In this document: positions 8,241 to 16,604 of the stretch, piece after piece
Numbering within the stretch: the first letter of the stretch is position 1
Layout of the letters: the number at the start of each line of letters is the position of its first letter
From: Halogranum rubrum
GTDB lineage: Archaea > Halobacteriota > Halobacteria > Halobacteriales > Haloferacaceae
Assembly: GCF_900114455.1 (NCBI RefSeq)
Contig: NZ_FOTC01000004.1
Location: 189,320 to 253,319, forward strand
Reading direction: 5' to 3'
DNA length: 64,000 nt
The notes under the pieces: model-generated
Told to the model about the DNA's origin: nothing
Seen by the model: only the letters and a program-made list of their open reading frames with translations
The model's database searches: none
Position numbers and translations under genes: made by a program

Positions 8241-8684
8241 ATGAGAACGACAAAATTCTACGGACGAGAGTTACAGATGCAAATTCCAGACAACTTACTC
8301 TGTCTCTTCAGTGCTCGTGTAGATGAGCAGCGAGACTCGTACGTTCTCGAAGTGCCGAAACAGGAAGTGACAACAGGCGGTGTCCAAGTGGGGGATGTTC
8401 ACCGCGTGGCTGTCTTTGCGACTGACACTACCGACGACACTCCAACATCCCACGAAACGGTGCAGAATCGGGAGCGTCTCGCACCGGTCGAGAAAGGCGA
8501 CCAGCGAACTGTAGATATCGAAGATATCGGAGAACAAGGCGATGGCATCGCCCGTACCGACCGTGGATACGTTCTTATCGTCCCGGACACTGAACAAGGT
8601 GAACGAGTCACTGTCGAAGTCACTGACGTGAGCGAGTCAGTCGGTTTCGCAGACGTGGTCGAGCGAAAACCCTACTACGAATAG
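8241..8684 (+). CDS. TRAM-domain protein
   Basis: The 147-residue protein has the two-part structure of haloarchaeal TRAM proteins: an N-terminal region with IPDNLLCLFSARV and LEVPKQEVTTGGVQVG, and a C-terminal TRAM domain (about residues 82-143) with EDIGEQGDGIARTDRGYVLI. TRAM is a small beta-barrel that binds RNA and is otherwise found in tRNA-modifying enzymes; stand-alone archaeal TRAM proteins are thought to act as RNA chaperones. ATG 8241 gives a slightly longer N-terminus than the paralogue at 36125; ATG 8277 would match the paralogue better. The gene stands among relics, one of them a TRAM copy. Confidence 0.85.
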   Translation: MRTTKFYGRELQMQIPDNLLCLFSARVDEQRDSYVLEVPKQEVTTGGVQVGDVHRVAVFATDTTDDTPTSHETVQNRERLAPVEKGDQRTVDIEDIGEQGDGIARTDRGYVLIVPDTEQGERVTVEVTDVSESVGFADVVERKPYYE

Positions 8685-9007
8685 CCGAAACTGGATACCG
8701 ATTTTGATACATATGTGACGCTCAGAGAGACTGTTGACTTCTTCGAACGCACTCCTCGAGAGCACTCGGTCTGTATCCTGTCAGAGTCGAATCAACGACC
8801 GCTCGCTTGTGAGGTCAGTCGTGCTTTTGAGTACCCGGTGACAGCAAATCCGTGCTCAGACCCAGCGCAAGCGGGGAGTACTTCCTGAACATCATCGGTC
8901 TACTCTATCAACCGATTACGGGGCCAGTCGTCAACGTTCGAGGGGATAACTCGTCGCACTCAGTGAAAGTAGAGCAACCAGAGATGGTGTTAGAGTTCTT
9001 CGTGTAG
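8685..9007 (+). pseudogene. Frameshifted relic of unknown family downstream of the TRAM gene
   Basis: After the TRAM stop the same frame stays open (TLRETVDFFERTPREHS ...) until TGA near 8888. Shifting frame around 8878 extends it naturally as GEYFLNIIGLLYQPITGPVV and onwards to TAG at 9005-9007 (ending MVLEFFV). The two halves together look like one ~100-residue protein broken by a frameshift. No family is recognised. The remaining gap up to 9149 shows nothing I can identify. Confidence 0.35.
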
Positions 9008-9149
9008 CCAATCTGCAAGGTTCTCTATGACGAACTGGCAACTCGAACCGCGAGGAGAGCGCACACATCGGTCCGGAGAACGACCTCAGCGAGCACAGAT
9101 TGTAGTGCCGCACTGTCAGAACGCAGCGGTCGGCGTACGATGGTCGAGG

Positions 9150-9362
9150 TTACTCTATCTCGTATCCAAGGTCGTGGACGGCCCTCGTGACTGCCTCTTC
9201 GGAGGTCAAATCGTGGTCGAACCGAATGGTCGTCTCGCCACTCTCGTCGTCGACTTCTATGCCCATCACTCCTTCCACGTTCTCCAACTCCGTTCGAATC
9301 CTTCGACTCTCGTCCTCGGACTGCAGTTCTCGGACGGTGAAGGTCACTTCGTTCACGGCCAT
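9150..9362 (-). CDS. HMA-like small protein without the CxxC metal motif
   Basis: The 70-residue product has the beta-alpha-beta-beta-alpha-beta pattern and spacing of heavy-metal-associated (HMA) domains, seen in VTFTVRELQSEDESRRIRTE and in the closing SEEAVTRAVHDLGYEIE, which is typical of copper chaperones and CopA N-termini. The Cys-x-x-Cys loop is absent, replaced by a Gln-Ser-Glu-Asp stretch, so it probably does not bind copper conventionally. There is no ATPase partner next to it. The gap downstream of its start (9363-9659) shows no further gene. Confidence 0.7.
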   Translation of the reverse strand: MAVNEVTFTVRELQSEDESRRIRTELENVEGVMGIEVDDESGETTIRFDHDLTSEEAVTRAVHDLGYEIE

Positions 9363-9659
9363 AGTCTCCCTTCGTGTTCCGCTGCAATCACTCTACCTGC
9401 GGTGGCATCGGCGGACGTCCGTCGAAGGAACACCCGGTACGGGAGTGTCGAACGAATACCGCAAAGAGTCCGAAACGGAGTCGACCGGGCCCTGCGGACT
9501 TTCGGGTGGCACTTCGACACGACCCAAACACCGACTGTCCCCATGCAAGCCGGAGGAGTCAGAAGAACAGACAACAGTAGTACTCTAGAAACGTCAACGC
9601 GCTCCGAAACCACTGTTTCCAGATGCTTCGCTTAGTCCGACAACCGTCTAGGACGCACC

Positions 9660-10259
9660 GTGGCGGCAGAGCTAACTACTCACCCGACGACTGACCGCGA
9701 GATGAAATCTCCACCCCACGAGGTCAACCGCTCGGACGTCCACCCCCGCGCCGACCACCGTTTCCTCTCGCCCGGAACGCTGATTCGGGCGTGTCTCCGA
9801 GGTTGCACGGGCGGCCTCATTGCTACCCTCGTGATGACGTTGTACCGAATGCCGATATTCCGGGCACTCCCGCCCACCGCGGAGTTCTGGGCACAGTACC
9901 TCGGCGGCGGCGAGGCCGAACAGTACCCGCTCGAAGGCTTCGCTCTCCATCTTCTCTACGGCACGGCCGCAGGTGCGGTGTTCGGGCCGGTGTTTACCGT
10001 TTGCAACGCCCGAACGACGGTCAACCGCGACGCAGTGGGCGTCGCCGTCGGGTTGGTGTACGGACTCGCTCTATCAGCGTTCGGAACGCGAGTCGTCTTC
10101 CGACACGTACTGAATCAGGAACTGGAACCCGAACACGTCCTCGTCTTCCACGTCGGCCACGCCATCTACGGATTGACACTCGGGACGTGGCTGAGTTCCA
10201 GAGAGCGACTTGGCGACGTGTACGAGAAGGCGGAACCGTCACCTACGTCCAAGCGTTGA
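9660..10259 (+). CDS. Small haloarchaeal membrane protein (DUF6789-like)
   Basis: The 199-residue frame has 3-4 hydrophobic segments: GGLIATLVMTLYRMP near residue 52, LHLLYGTAAGAVFGPVFTV, VGVAVGLVYGLALSAFG and VGHAIYGLTLGTWL. The motifs RALPPTAEFWAQY and LHLLYGTAAG are the signature of a family of uncharacterised haloarchaeal membrane proteins. The first start is GTG 9660; ATG 9702 would shorten it by 14 residues and is equally possible. No function is known. It lies between the HMA-like gene and the iron-type binding protein but on the opposite strand to both. Confidence 0.65.
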   Translation: MAAELTTHPTTDREMKSPPHEVNRSDVHPRADHRFLSPGTLIRACLRGCTGGLIATLVMTLYRMPIFRALPPTAEFWAQYLGGGEAEQYPLEGFALHLLYGTAAGAVFGPVFTVCNARTTVNRDAVGVAVGLVYGLALSAFGTRVVFRHVLNQELEPEHVLVFHVGHAIYGLTLGTWLSSRERLGDVYEKAEPSPTSKR

Positions 10260-10356
10260 TTCGAGCGACGGGCGCACGACAGCGCGACCCTTCACCATCG
10301 CGGATAGTCACACCGCGTCGGGGCCTTCTCGAATACGTCTGTCTGTTTACGCATAT

Positions 10357-11598
10357 TCAGATATCTCCATTGATGATCTCTTCGACCCGCTGGTGGTCGA
10401 ACAGCTGTTCGTCGGCAGCGAACTCCGGATAGAGGTCGCCGTCCGTATACTCCGGCCACGCGCCGAACTGCTCGGGATACAGTTCCTTGGCAGTCATTTC
10501 GAGTTGAAAGAGGTTCATGAGCGGTCCTTGCCACCGCGTTCCCTGTGGGTACACCCGGTTGTTCTGGACGGCGGCTAACTCGCTTCCGACGGGGTCGTCT
10601 TCGAGGTTTTGCTTCAGTGCACCGAAATCGAAGGTTTCCGTCACCGTCCACAGTGCGAGTATCACGTCCGGGTCGGCTTCCAGCAACGCCTCCATATCGA
10701 CTTGCTTGAACGGCCCCGAAATCTGGGCATCGCCGAACGCGTTGACTGCGCCGAGCGGTCGAGTGTGGGAGTTCCAGTATCCGGGAGCGTTCAACCTGAG
10801 CAGATAGATGGCCGACAGGTCCGTCGAAATAGAGATGTACGCGACAGTCGGTCGTTCTGACTCCGGCGGCAGTCCGTCTTCGATAGTTCCGAGTAAATCG
10901 TCGTGGACGGACGTGAGCGCCTCGTACCGCTCGCGTTCTCCGTACAGCGTTGCGACACGGTCGAACAACTCCCACAGGCTGTAGTACTCGTAGCCCTCGG
11001 CCCACTCCTCTGGCGGCGAGGCGCGATAGCTGCTGTAGTAGTTTCCGAGCCACGGCCCGACGTTGTTCGCTATCTCGTCGATGTCGGATCGGGTCCAGTT
11101 GTCCTGCGACGTCACCCACGCGGGGTCCACGAGATGGAGGTCACTGTCGAGTTCGTACAACTGTTCTTTCGCGAAGCCGTACTCTCCTGCCTTGTCCGCC
11201 CACTCGATTTCGAACTCGTCGAACCCAGCGGTGAAGTACTCGAGTCCCGCCACGGTTCCGTCCCACCAGAGGTTGTTGATGGTGTCACCCTGACCGAGTG
11301 CACTAGCCATATCCGGGAACCACGGGAAGTGGGTGAACACGTTGGTCGGTGGCTCATCCAGCGTCACCTCACCGACCGGTGACAGCTCGACCGAGTAGCT
11401 TGCCTCCGGCGTCGAGGTTTCCGTCTCGGTCTCCTCCGTCTCGGTGTCCGTCTGTTCTGTCGTCTCTTCTGTTGGTGTCGTGTTGCCCTCAGACTGCCCA
11501 GCGCACCCCGCGAGTAGTCCACCCGTGGCGACGACACTCCCGTACCGGAGATAGTCTCGCCTCGTCGTCCCGCGACCTTGACCTGTGTCTTCTGACAT
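10357..11598 (-). CDS. Iron-siderophore-type ABC substrate-binding lipoprotein
   Basis: The 413-residue protein carries a Tat lipoprotein signal (RR at 13-14, lipobox GGLLAGC with Cys32) and an acidic Thr/Glu linker, then a periplasmic-binding fold of the PF01497 type (cobalamin/Fe3+-siderophore binders) with ALGQGDTINNLWW, an ADPDVILALW segment and a C-terminal EQFGAWPEYTDGDLYPEF block. It would be tethered outside the membrane to capture ferric siderophore or a related chelate. No intact permease or ATPase lies beside it; only an ATPase relic is present upstream. Two DtxR-type boxes in its promoter imply repression by iron. Confidence 0.85.
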   Translation of the reverse strand: MSEDTGQGRGTTRRDYLRYGSVVATGGLLAGCAGQSEGNTTPTEETTEQTDTETEETETETSTPEASYSVELSPVGEVTLDEPPTNVFTHFPWFPDMASALGQGDTINNLWWDGTVAGLEYFTAGFDEFEIEWADKAGEYGFAKEQLYELDSDLHLVDPAWVTSQDNWTRSDIDEIANNVGPWLGNYYSSYRASPPEEWAEGYEYYSLWELFDRVATLYGERERYEALTSVHDDLLGTIEDGLPPESERPTVAYISISTDLSAIYLLRLNAPGYWNSHTRPLGAVNAFGDAQISGPFKQVDMEALLEADPDVILALWTVTETFDFGALKQNLEDDPVGSELAAVQNNRVYPQGTRWQGPLMNLFQLEMTAKELYPEQFGAWPEYTDGDLYPEFAADEQLFDHQRVEEIINGDI

Positions 11599-11602
11599 AC
11601 GC

Positions 11603-11654
11603 TTTAGGCTCGTCTAATACCTAATAGCTGCTTTGGAATTTAGGTTGGCCTAAA
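11603..11654 (-). promoter_or_regulatory. Two DtxR/IdeR-type iron boxes
   Basis: TTTAGGTTGGCCTAAA (11639-11654) is a near-perfect match to the TTAGGnnnnCCTAA iron box used by DtxR-family repressors, including haloarchaeal Idr-type regulators. A degenerate copy, TTTAGGCTCGTCTAA (11603-11617), abuts the start codon at 11598. Both flank the core promoter of the binding-protein gene. Confidence 0.7.
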
Positions 11655-11669
11655 GTAGAGGAGGGAACG

Positions 11670-11895
11670 TTAGCCTCTCGTCTCGTCGAGTAGCAAAACG
11701 TCCATCTCTCGTGTGAGCACTATCGCGAGTCACGCGTTGCTTCTGTCCGCCCACGAGGTTGCCGACCGCTTGGTCGCACAGGTGTTCGACGTCAGCCAGC
11801 GCCCTGGCTCCGCCGACCACTGTGCGGTCTGCGTCGTCGATGGACTCGAAGAACCCTGAACGGAGGCCACCGTGAAAGACGCGCTTCTCGCGAGA
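11670..11895 (-). pseudogene. Relic of an ABC transporter ATPase (PhnC-like)
   Basis: Reading the minus strand from 11895 gives VFHGGLRSGFFESIDDADRT, then ALADVEHLCDQAVGNLVGGQ followed by KQRV: the GGQKQRV part is a recognisable ABC signature (normally SGGQ). After a frameshift, REMDVLLLDET appears, the Walker B segment, before TAA at 11670. Walker A and the rest are gone. The helical-domain sequence most resembles phosphonate-type (PhnC) ATPases, though siderophore-type ATPases are not excluded. It ends 70 nt upstream of the iron-regulated binding-protein gene. Confidence 0.65.
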
Positions 11896-11950
11896 CTGAG
11901 TCGCTATACAGACAGTGTGTAGACCCTTTCAAAGATTTAACTCACTCTGT

Positions 11951-12166
11951 TTAATTTCTCTGTATAGCTCTACCCCAAATCGAGCTATATCCTCTCCGGT
12001 TGTCATCTGCTATGTTAGGCAAATTCTTGATACTGTTTAAATTAGGTCTATATTTCTTGCTTTCGTTGATTATTCGGCACTCTATTTCTCTAACCCATGC
12101 TGAAGTCACTCTTATCTCTCTCCCCAGTATCTTGTATATATGATACACAACGTCATTCGTGCTCAA
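11951..12166 (-). pseudogene. AT-rich open frame, possible relic
   Basis: A 71-codon frame starting with TTG at 12166 and ending TAA at 11951 encodes a neutral-to-basic product (STNDVVYHIYKILGREIRV ... YSSIWGRAIQRN). The frame stays open upstream to about 12240 with no ATG, so it looks like the end of a longer foreign protein. Composition is far more A/T-rich than neighbours, suggesting transfer. No family recognised. The stretch 12240-12423 shows nothing else that I can identify. Confidence 0.3.
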
Positions 12167-12423
12167 AAACGACTTCTGGAATTCAACCAGGTGTACAGAA
12201 CTAGCTAGACTATATTTTTGTCGTGCGAAGACGGTCCTGCTAACTCAAGGCTCCTGTTACAAACCGGACGCCCTCGAAGTTCTCTCGGCGGGTCGACAGC
12301 AGCTACTCCTGGCGCAGCGAAACCTCGGCACTCACGGTGGCGATGATCATCGACACACCCTTCGTCAAATCGGGGTCACAGTCGCGTAACTGCTCAGGAC
12401 GTTTGAGATCTCGGTACGTCTCT

Positions 12424-13536
12424 TCACTCCTGGAAGCCATCTTCGAAGACGAACGTCCCGTCTCGTTGCACGGGTTCGCCGTCGAATTCGATGACTGAAT
12501 CGTCGCTCATGTCGACGATCATGTCCATGTGAATCGCGCTGTCGTTTCGGACGTGTGCCGGTCCGACTGTCTGCTCGTATGCTTGCCCGAGTGCGAGATG
12601 AACGGTATCTCCCATCTTCTCGTCGAAGAGCATGTTGTAGGTGAACTGTGTGATATCTCGGTTCATTCCGATTCCGAGTTCACCGATTCGACGCGCACCT
12701 GCATCCGTGTCGAGGACAGCGGCCAACACGTCTTCGTTGCGTTCTGCTGCATACTCGGTTACGACGCCGTCGACGAACGAGAGCGAGACGTCCCGCAGTT
12801 CGTGTCCCTGTGCGACGAGTGGTTTGTCGAAGACGACGGTCCCTTCGACACTCTCGACGACTGGTGCGGTCGAGACCTCACCACCAGGCATGTTGTGTTG
12901 TCCGTAGTCGTTGACCACCCGCATTCCCGCGACGCTCATCGAGAGGTCGGTTCCGTTGCCAGTCGCGATACGAACGTCTGCTGCCGCGTCGAGGAGGTCG
13001 ACTAGTTGCTGCTGCTGTCGTCCCTGTTCGTCCCAGTCGCGATTGGTCGCGTCCCAGACGAACGCGCGGTGTTCCGCGGTACTCATCGACGCGGCTTGTG
13101 CGTCTGCGGGCGTCGGGTACTGTGTCGTCACCCACCGGGATGCGAGTCTGGCCTCCCGAATCGCTTGTCGTGCGCTCTCGTACGCCGCCCGTTTCGTGGG
13201 GTCGACGTCGCTCGTCTCGTGTGTGTTCGTCGCTCCTCTAATCGTGATGACGACGTCCGAGCGCTCTATCGCAGACAGGAGGTGCGGTTCCAGAGCGGGT
13301 TCACTGGTCGCAGTGAGATACGCGCGCTCGAAACGAGGGTTCTTCGTCACGGTCATCGCCGTCGCATCCCGGCGTGCGATTTCGTCGTAGAGCGCGACGA
13401 CGAGGTCTTCGGCCGCGTGTGGAGCGATGATGAGGACTGCATCGCCAGCACCGATGTCGGTCGAGTGCGAGGCGAGAATCTCTGCCTGCGTCCGTAGAGC
13501 CGATTCCATCGACTGCCTCTCTTCGTGTGGTTGCAT
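12424..13536 (-). CDS. M29 family aminopeptidase
   Basis: The 370-residue protein matches thermophilic metalloaminopeptidases of family M29 (AmpS/AmpT): GTDLSMSVAG, NMPGGEVSTAP, the ELGIGMN element, and a C-terminal HLALGQAYEQTVG block followed by NDSAIHMDMIVDM, which together contain the Glu, His and Asp ligands of a two-metal site. It would release N-terminal residues from short peptides in the cytoplasm. The gene starts 11 nt after the stop of the class V aminotransferase gene, so both are one operon. This fits the peptide-use context of the neighbouring binding protein and M24 peptidase. Confidence 0.88.
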   Translation of the reverse strand: MQPHEERQSMESALRTQAEILASHSTDIGAGDAVLIIAPHAAEDLVVALYDEIARRDATAMTVTKNPRFERAYLTATSEPALEPHLLSAIERSDVVITIRGATNTHETSDVDPTKRAAYESARQAIREARLASRWVTTQYPTPADAQAASMSTAEHRAFVWDATNRDWDEQGRQQQQLVDLLDAAADVRIATGNGTDLSMSVAGMRVVNDYGQHNMPGGEVSTAPVVESVEGTVVFDKPLVAQGHELRDVSLSFVDGVVTEYAAERNEDVLAAVLDTDAGARRIGELGIGMNRDITQFTYNMLFDEKMGDTVHLALGQAYEQTVGPAHVRNDSAIHMDMIVDMSDDSVIEFDGEPVQRDGTFVFEDGFQE

Positions 13537-13547
13537 GACTGTTGTGT

Positions 13548-14681
13548 TTACCTATCGAATTCGACGATAGCGTCGAGAACGGCGTCCATCTCCTCGGGCG
13601 TATTGTAGAAGTGTGGCGACAGGCGAATGCCACCGGCACGGGAACTCACGTTGAACCCAGCGTCGAGCAGTGACGATTCGATGCGCTCGGGAGTCTCGAC
13701 CTGTACGTTGACGACACCACCTCGCTGGTCGGGGTCGACTGGCGAATGGACGTCGTACCCTCGGTCGATTGCCCCATCGATCAGTTGTTGAGTGTACTCG
13801 ACGACGCGTTCTCGGACTGTGTCGACTCCCACCTCCTCGATGAGGTCCATGCCCGCGCTCGCTTGATAGGCGTTCGGTGCTGGAGGCGTTCCGAGTTCGA
13901 ACCGTCGTGCGCCATCGGCGAACTGTGGATTTTCCGTCTCACCGTCAAAGATGTCGTCGACGCCGAACCAGCCCATATTGAACGGTTCGAGTTCGTTGGC
14001 GAGGTCGTGGTCGACGTAGAGAAACGAGATGCCGGGCCCGCCGAGGAGGAATTTGAGCGTGCCCGCGACGAGCATATCTATCTTCTGGGCTTTGACGTCG
14101 ATAGGCACCACGCCGACCGATTGGTACGCGTCCAAGAAGAGATAGCCACCGACCTCGTGAACCGCGTCGGCGACAGCCTCGACGTCCATCAGCCCGCCGG
14201 TGAACGAGTACGCGTGTGACCCGCAGACCATGAGCGTCTCTTCACTCAGTTCTGCTTCGTACCGGTCGGTCGGGACGACTGTCCCGTCGACCGAGTTGGC
14301 GACGCGGAGTGTCGCTCCTCGCTTCGCTTGTGCTCGCCAAAACTGCGGCAGCGTCGGATACTCCAAATCGCTCGTGACGATGTCACTCCGCTCGTCGTAC
14401 TCCAGGGCACTCGCCACCTGCGCGAACGCTTGCGTGGCACACGAGAGGACGGCAATCTCTTCGGGTTCTGCGTTGATGAGCGCCGCAAACTGCGCTTTCG
14501 CTTGGTTCACTTTCGCGAGCCACGTCTCCCACGGGTTTCCCGACTTGACCCAGACGCGTTCGCACTCGCGACGGGCAGCGAGTCCTCGATACGGAATCGG
14601 CGAGGCCGAACAGTTGTTGAGGTGTGTTCGACCCTCTTCGGCGAGTGCTGGAAACTCTGCTCGCCACGCTTCGGTCGGCAT
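13548..14681 (-). CDS. Class V aminotransferase (cysteine-desulfurase/kynureninase fold)
   Basis: This PLP enzyme of about 377 residues opens with FPALAEEGRTHLNNCSASPI, the class V N-terminal element. SHAYSFTGGLMDV and FLDAYQSVGVVPIDV (the Asp that binds the PLP ring) precede AGTLKFLLGGPG, whose Lys is the Schiff-base residue. It closes with the GGIRLSPHFYNTPEEMD segment typical of the class. The start is placed at ATG 14681, about 26 nt after a TTATATG element at 14705-14711; two upstream in-frame ATGs would place the TATA inside the gene. The substrate is not evident. It is cotranscribed with the M29 peptidase and divergent from an FAD oxidase. Confidence 0.82.
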   Translation of the reverse strand: MPTEAWRAEFPALAEEGRTHLNNCSASPIPYRGLAARRECERVWVKSGNPWETWLAKVNQAKAQFAALINAEPEEIAVLSCATQAFAQVASALEYDERSDIVTSDLEYPTLPQFWRAQAKRGATLRVANSVDGTVVPTDRYEAELSEETLMVCGSHAYSFTGGLMDVEAVADAVHEVGGYLFLDAYQSVGVVPIDVKAQKIDMLVAGTLKFLLGGPGISFLYVDHDLANELEPFNMGWFGVDDIFDGETENPQFADGARRFELGTPPAPNAYQASAGMDLIEEVGVDTVRERVVEYTQQLIDGAIDRGYDVHSPVDPDQRGGVVNVQVETPERIESSLLDAGFNVSSRAGGIRLSPHFYNTPEEMDAVLDAIVEFDR

Positions 14682-14778
14682 ACCAACGAGGTCGATTCGA
14701 GTGCACATATAACGAGCGGGTTTGTGTCTCGTTCTCACATAGCAACTGTTTAGTCACCGACCTGAGAGAGTACTGGCG

Positions 14779-15921
14779 ATGGAAGCCCTAGTCATCGGTG
14801 GCGGCATCATCGGAGTGGCAACTGCCTGCCATTTGGCCGAGCGCGACGTCGACGTGACCGTAATCGAGAAGTCTCACGTCGGCGCCGGGAGCACTGGTCG
14901 CTCGGGAGGTGGCATTCGAGTCCAGTTCTCGACGTCCGTAAACGTCGAACTCTCGTTGGCGAGCAAGCAGGTGTGGGATACGTTCGAAGACGAGTTCCAC
15001 ACCGACATCCGCCGCCGCCGTATCGGCTATCTCTTTCTCGCACGGACCGAAGAGACGGCCGAACAGTTACGTCGTGACGTGGGGATGCAGAACGCCTTCG
15101 GTGCGACCACGGAGTTGTTGACACCCGAGGAGGCGGCCGAGTACTGCCCGAAACTCTACACCGACAAGTTCGTCGCGGCGTCGTACTCTGCTTCCGACGA
15201 GTTCGTCGACCCGAACCTCGCACTCACGGGCTACGCCGACCGCGCTCGCGAACTCGGCGTCGAGTTCCTCGTCGACGAAGTCGTCGACATCCGCGTCGAA
15301 GATGGGGCGGTAGTCGGTGTCGAGACGCCGACGCGAAAACTCGACGCGGAGTACGTCGTCAACGCCGCTGGTCCGTGGGCAGGCAACGTTGCGGCGATGG
15401 CTGGAGTCGAGTTACCGATCACACCGGAGTTACATCGGTTGGCCTTCGCGAGACCGGACGAACCGCTCCCCGAGTACGTCCCTCTGACTATCGACCTTGA
15501 CTCCGGTGCGGTGTTCAGACCCGAAGAAGACGACGTCGCCGCTATCGGCGGTCACTTCGACGACCATCCACCCGCAGACCCCGACAACTTCCCACAGAAA
15601 ATCGGCTTAGAGTGGACGATGAAAGCACTCGAAGGCGTCGCCGACGTCTGTGGATACTTCGGCCCCGACTCCGCGGTTACGAACGGACTGACCGGCCTCT
15701 ACGCGATGACGCCGGACACCAATCCGATCATCGAAGAGACGCTCCCCGGGTTCGTCAACGCCGTCGGGTTCTCGGGTCACGGGTTCATGCACGCGCCCGC
15801 GACGGGCAAACTGGTCGCCGAACTCATCGTCGACGGCGAAGCCTCACTCGTCGATATCTCTACGTTGTCGAGCGACCGATTCGAGACGGCATCTCCGTCT
15901 GCCGAGCAGAACTTCATCTGA
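14779..15921 (+). CDS. FAD-dependent amine/D-amino-acid oxidoreductase (DAO family)
   Basis: The 380-residue protein begins directly with the FAD dinucleotide-binding motif VIGGGIIGVATA (GGGIIG at residues 7-12), then HVGAGSTGRSGGGIRVQF, the conserved block of sarcosine oxidase beta-type and D-amino-acid oxidase-type enzymes. The C-terminus has LTGLYAMTPDTNPIIEE and GFSGHGFMHAPATGKLVAELI, typical of the family's second FAD-binding segment. It should oxidise a secondary amine or amino acid to an imine, which RidA downstream could hydrolyse. It is transcribed divergently from the aminotransferase. The 292 nt after it hold no recognised gene. Confidence 0.85.
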   Translation: MEALVIGGGIIGVATACHLAERDVDVTVIEKSHVGAGSTGRSGGGIRVQFSTSVNVELSLASKQVWDTFEDEFHTDIRRRRIGYLFLARTEETAEQLRRDVGMQNAFGATTELLTPEEAAEYCPKLYTDKFVAASYSASDEFVDPNLALTGYADRARELGVEFLVDEVVDIRVEDGAVVGVETPTRKLDAEYVVNAAGPWAGNVAAMAGVELPITPELHRLAFARPDEPLPEYVPLTIDLDSGAVFRPEEDDVAAIGGHFDDHPPADPDNFPQKIGLEWTMKALEGVADVCGYFGPDSAVTNGLTGLYAMTPDTNPIIEETLPGFVNAVGFSGHGFMHAPATGKLVAELIVDGEASLVDISTLSSDRFETASPSAEQNFI

Positions 15922-16214
15922 GCATCGTTCACCTGCTGTTTCTCCGATACGTAGTCCGGTCGTGAGCGAGCACTGGCGTGTCGTACTGTCCAGCGGTCTC
16001 TCCACGATTCACTCACAACTACTGTTCCCACTATTCGCGTGTAGGCGTCGGTACTCGTTTTCGTCGAAGGAGGGAGGATGACAGCAACGGGGACGTGGGT
16101 GCCTCTGAAACTCACCGTGGTCTCCAACTCCTGTTGGACGGTGATGGGTGACTCGCGACGCCAACCTCGGTGGGTGGCGTGATTGCACCGGTTCGTCGGG
16201 GAAGACGACCGGTG

Positions 16215-16601
16215 CTAGTGGTTGACCGCTTCGGCCTCGATTTCGAGCAGTAGCTCTGGCCGTGGTAACGTTTCGACTTCGATGAGCGTCGTCGCGGGTC
16301 GGACGTCACCGAAGAACTCTCGATGTGCATCGCCGATTGGCTCCCAGAGGGAGAAGTCGGCGACGTAGATTCGGGTGAGGATGACGTCCTCCGGCCCGGC
16401 ATCGAGTTCGGCCAGCGACTCGCCGATCGTTTCGAGGATATGTCTCGCCTGTCGGTAAGGGTCATCGACACCAACGACCTCCCCATCTTCGACCGCCGAC
16501 GTCCCAGAGACGCGAATCTGGTCACCGATGCGGACGGCCCGCGAGTAGCCGAACGTCTCTTCCCACGTCGTCCCGGTCGAATACTCCCGACGGTCGTTCA
16601 T
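16215..16601 (-). CDS. RidA/YjgF-family imine deaminase
   Basis: The 128-residue protein has the Rid fold pattern: SRAVRIGDQIRVSGTSAVED near the start and FFGDVRPATTLIEVETL near the end. The Arg of VRPATTL matches the substrate-carboxylate-binding Arg of active RidA proteins, and the LLLEIEAEAV tail supplies the conserved Glu. Such enzymes hydrolyse enamine/imine products of PLP or flavin enzymes. Here it starts 3 nt after the stop of the oligopeptide-binding gene, so it belongs to that operon, close to a PLP aminotransferase and a FAD oxidase that would make imines. Confidence 0.85.
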   Translation of the reverse strand: MNDRREYSTGTTWEETFGYSRAVRIGDQIRVSGTSAVEDGEVVGVDDPYRQARHILETIGESLAELDAGPEDVILTRIYVADFSLWEPIGDAHREFFGDVRPATTLIEVETLPRPELLLEIEAEAVNH

Positions 16602-16604
16602 GGA

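Noticed and set aside
9363..9659. Several short frames between the HMA-like and membrane protein genes
   Set aside because: None has a start with promoter, a motif or consistent codon use.
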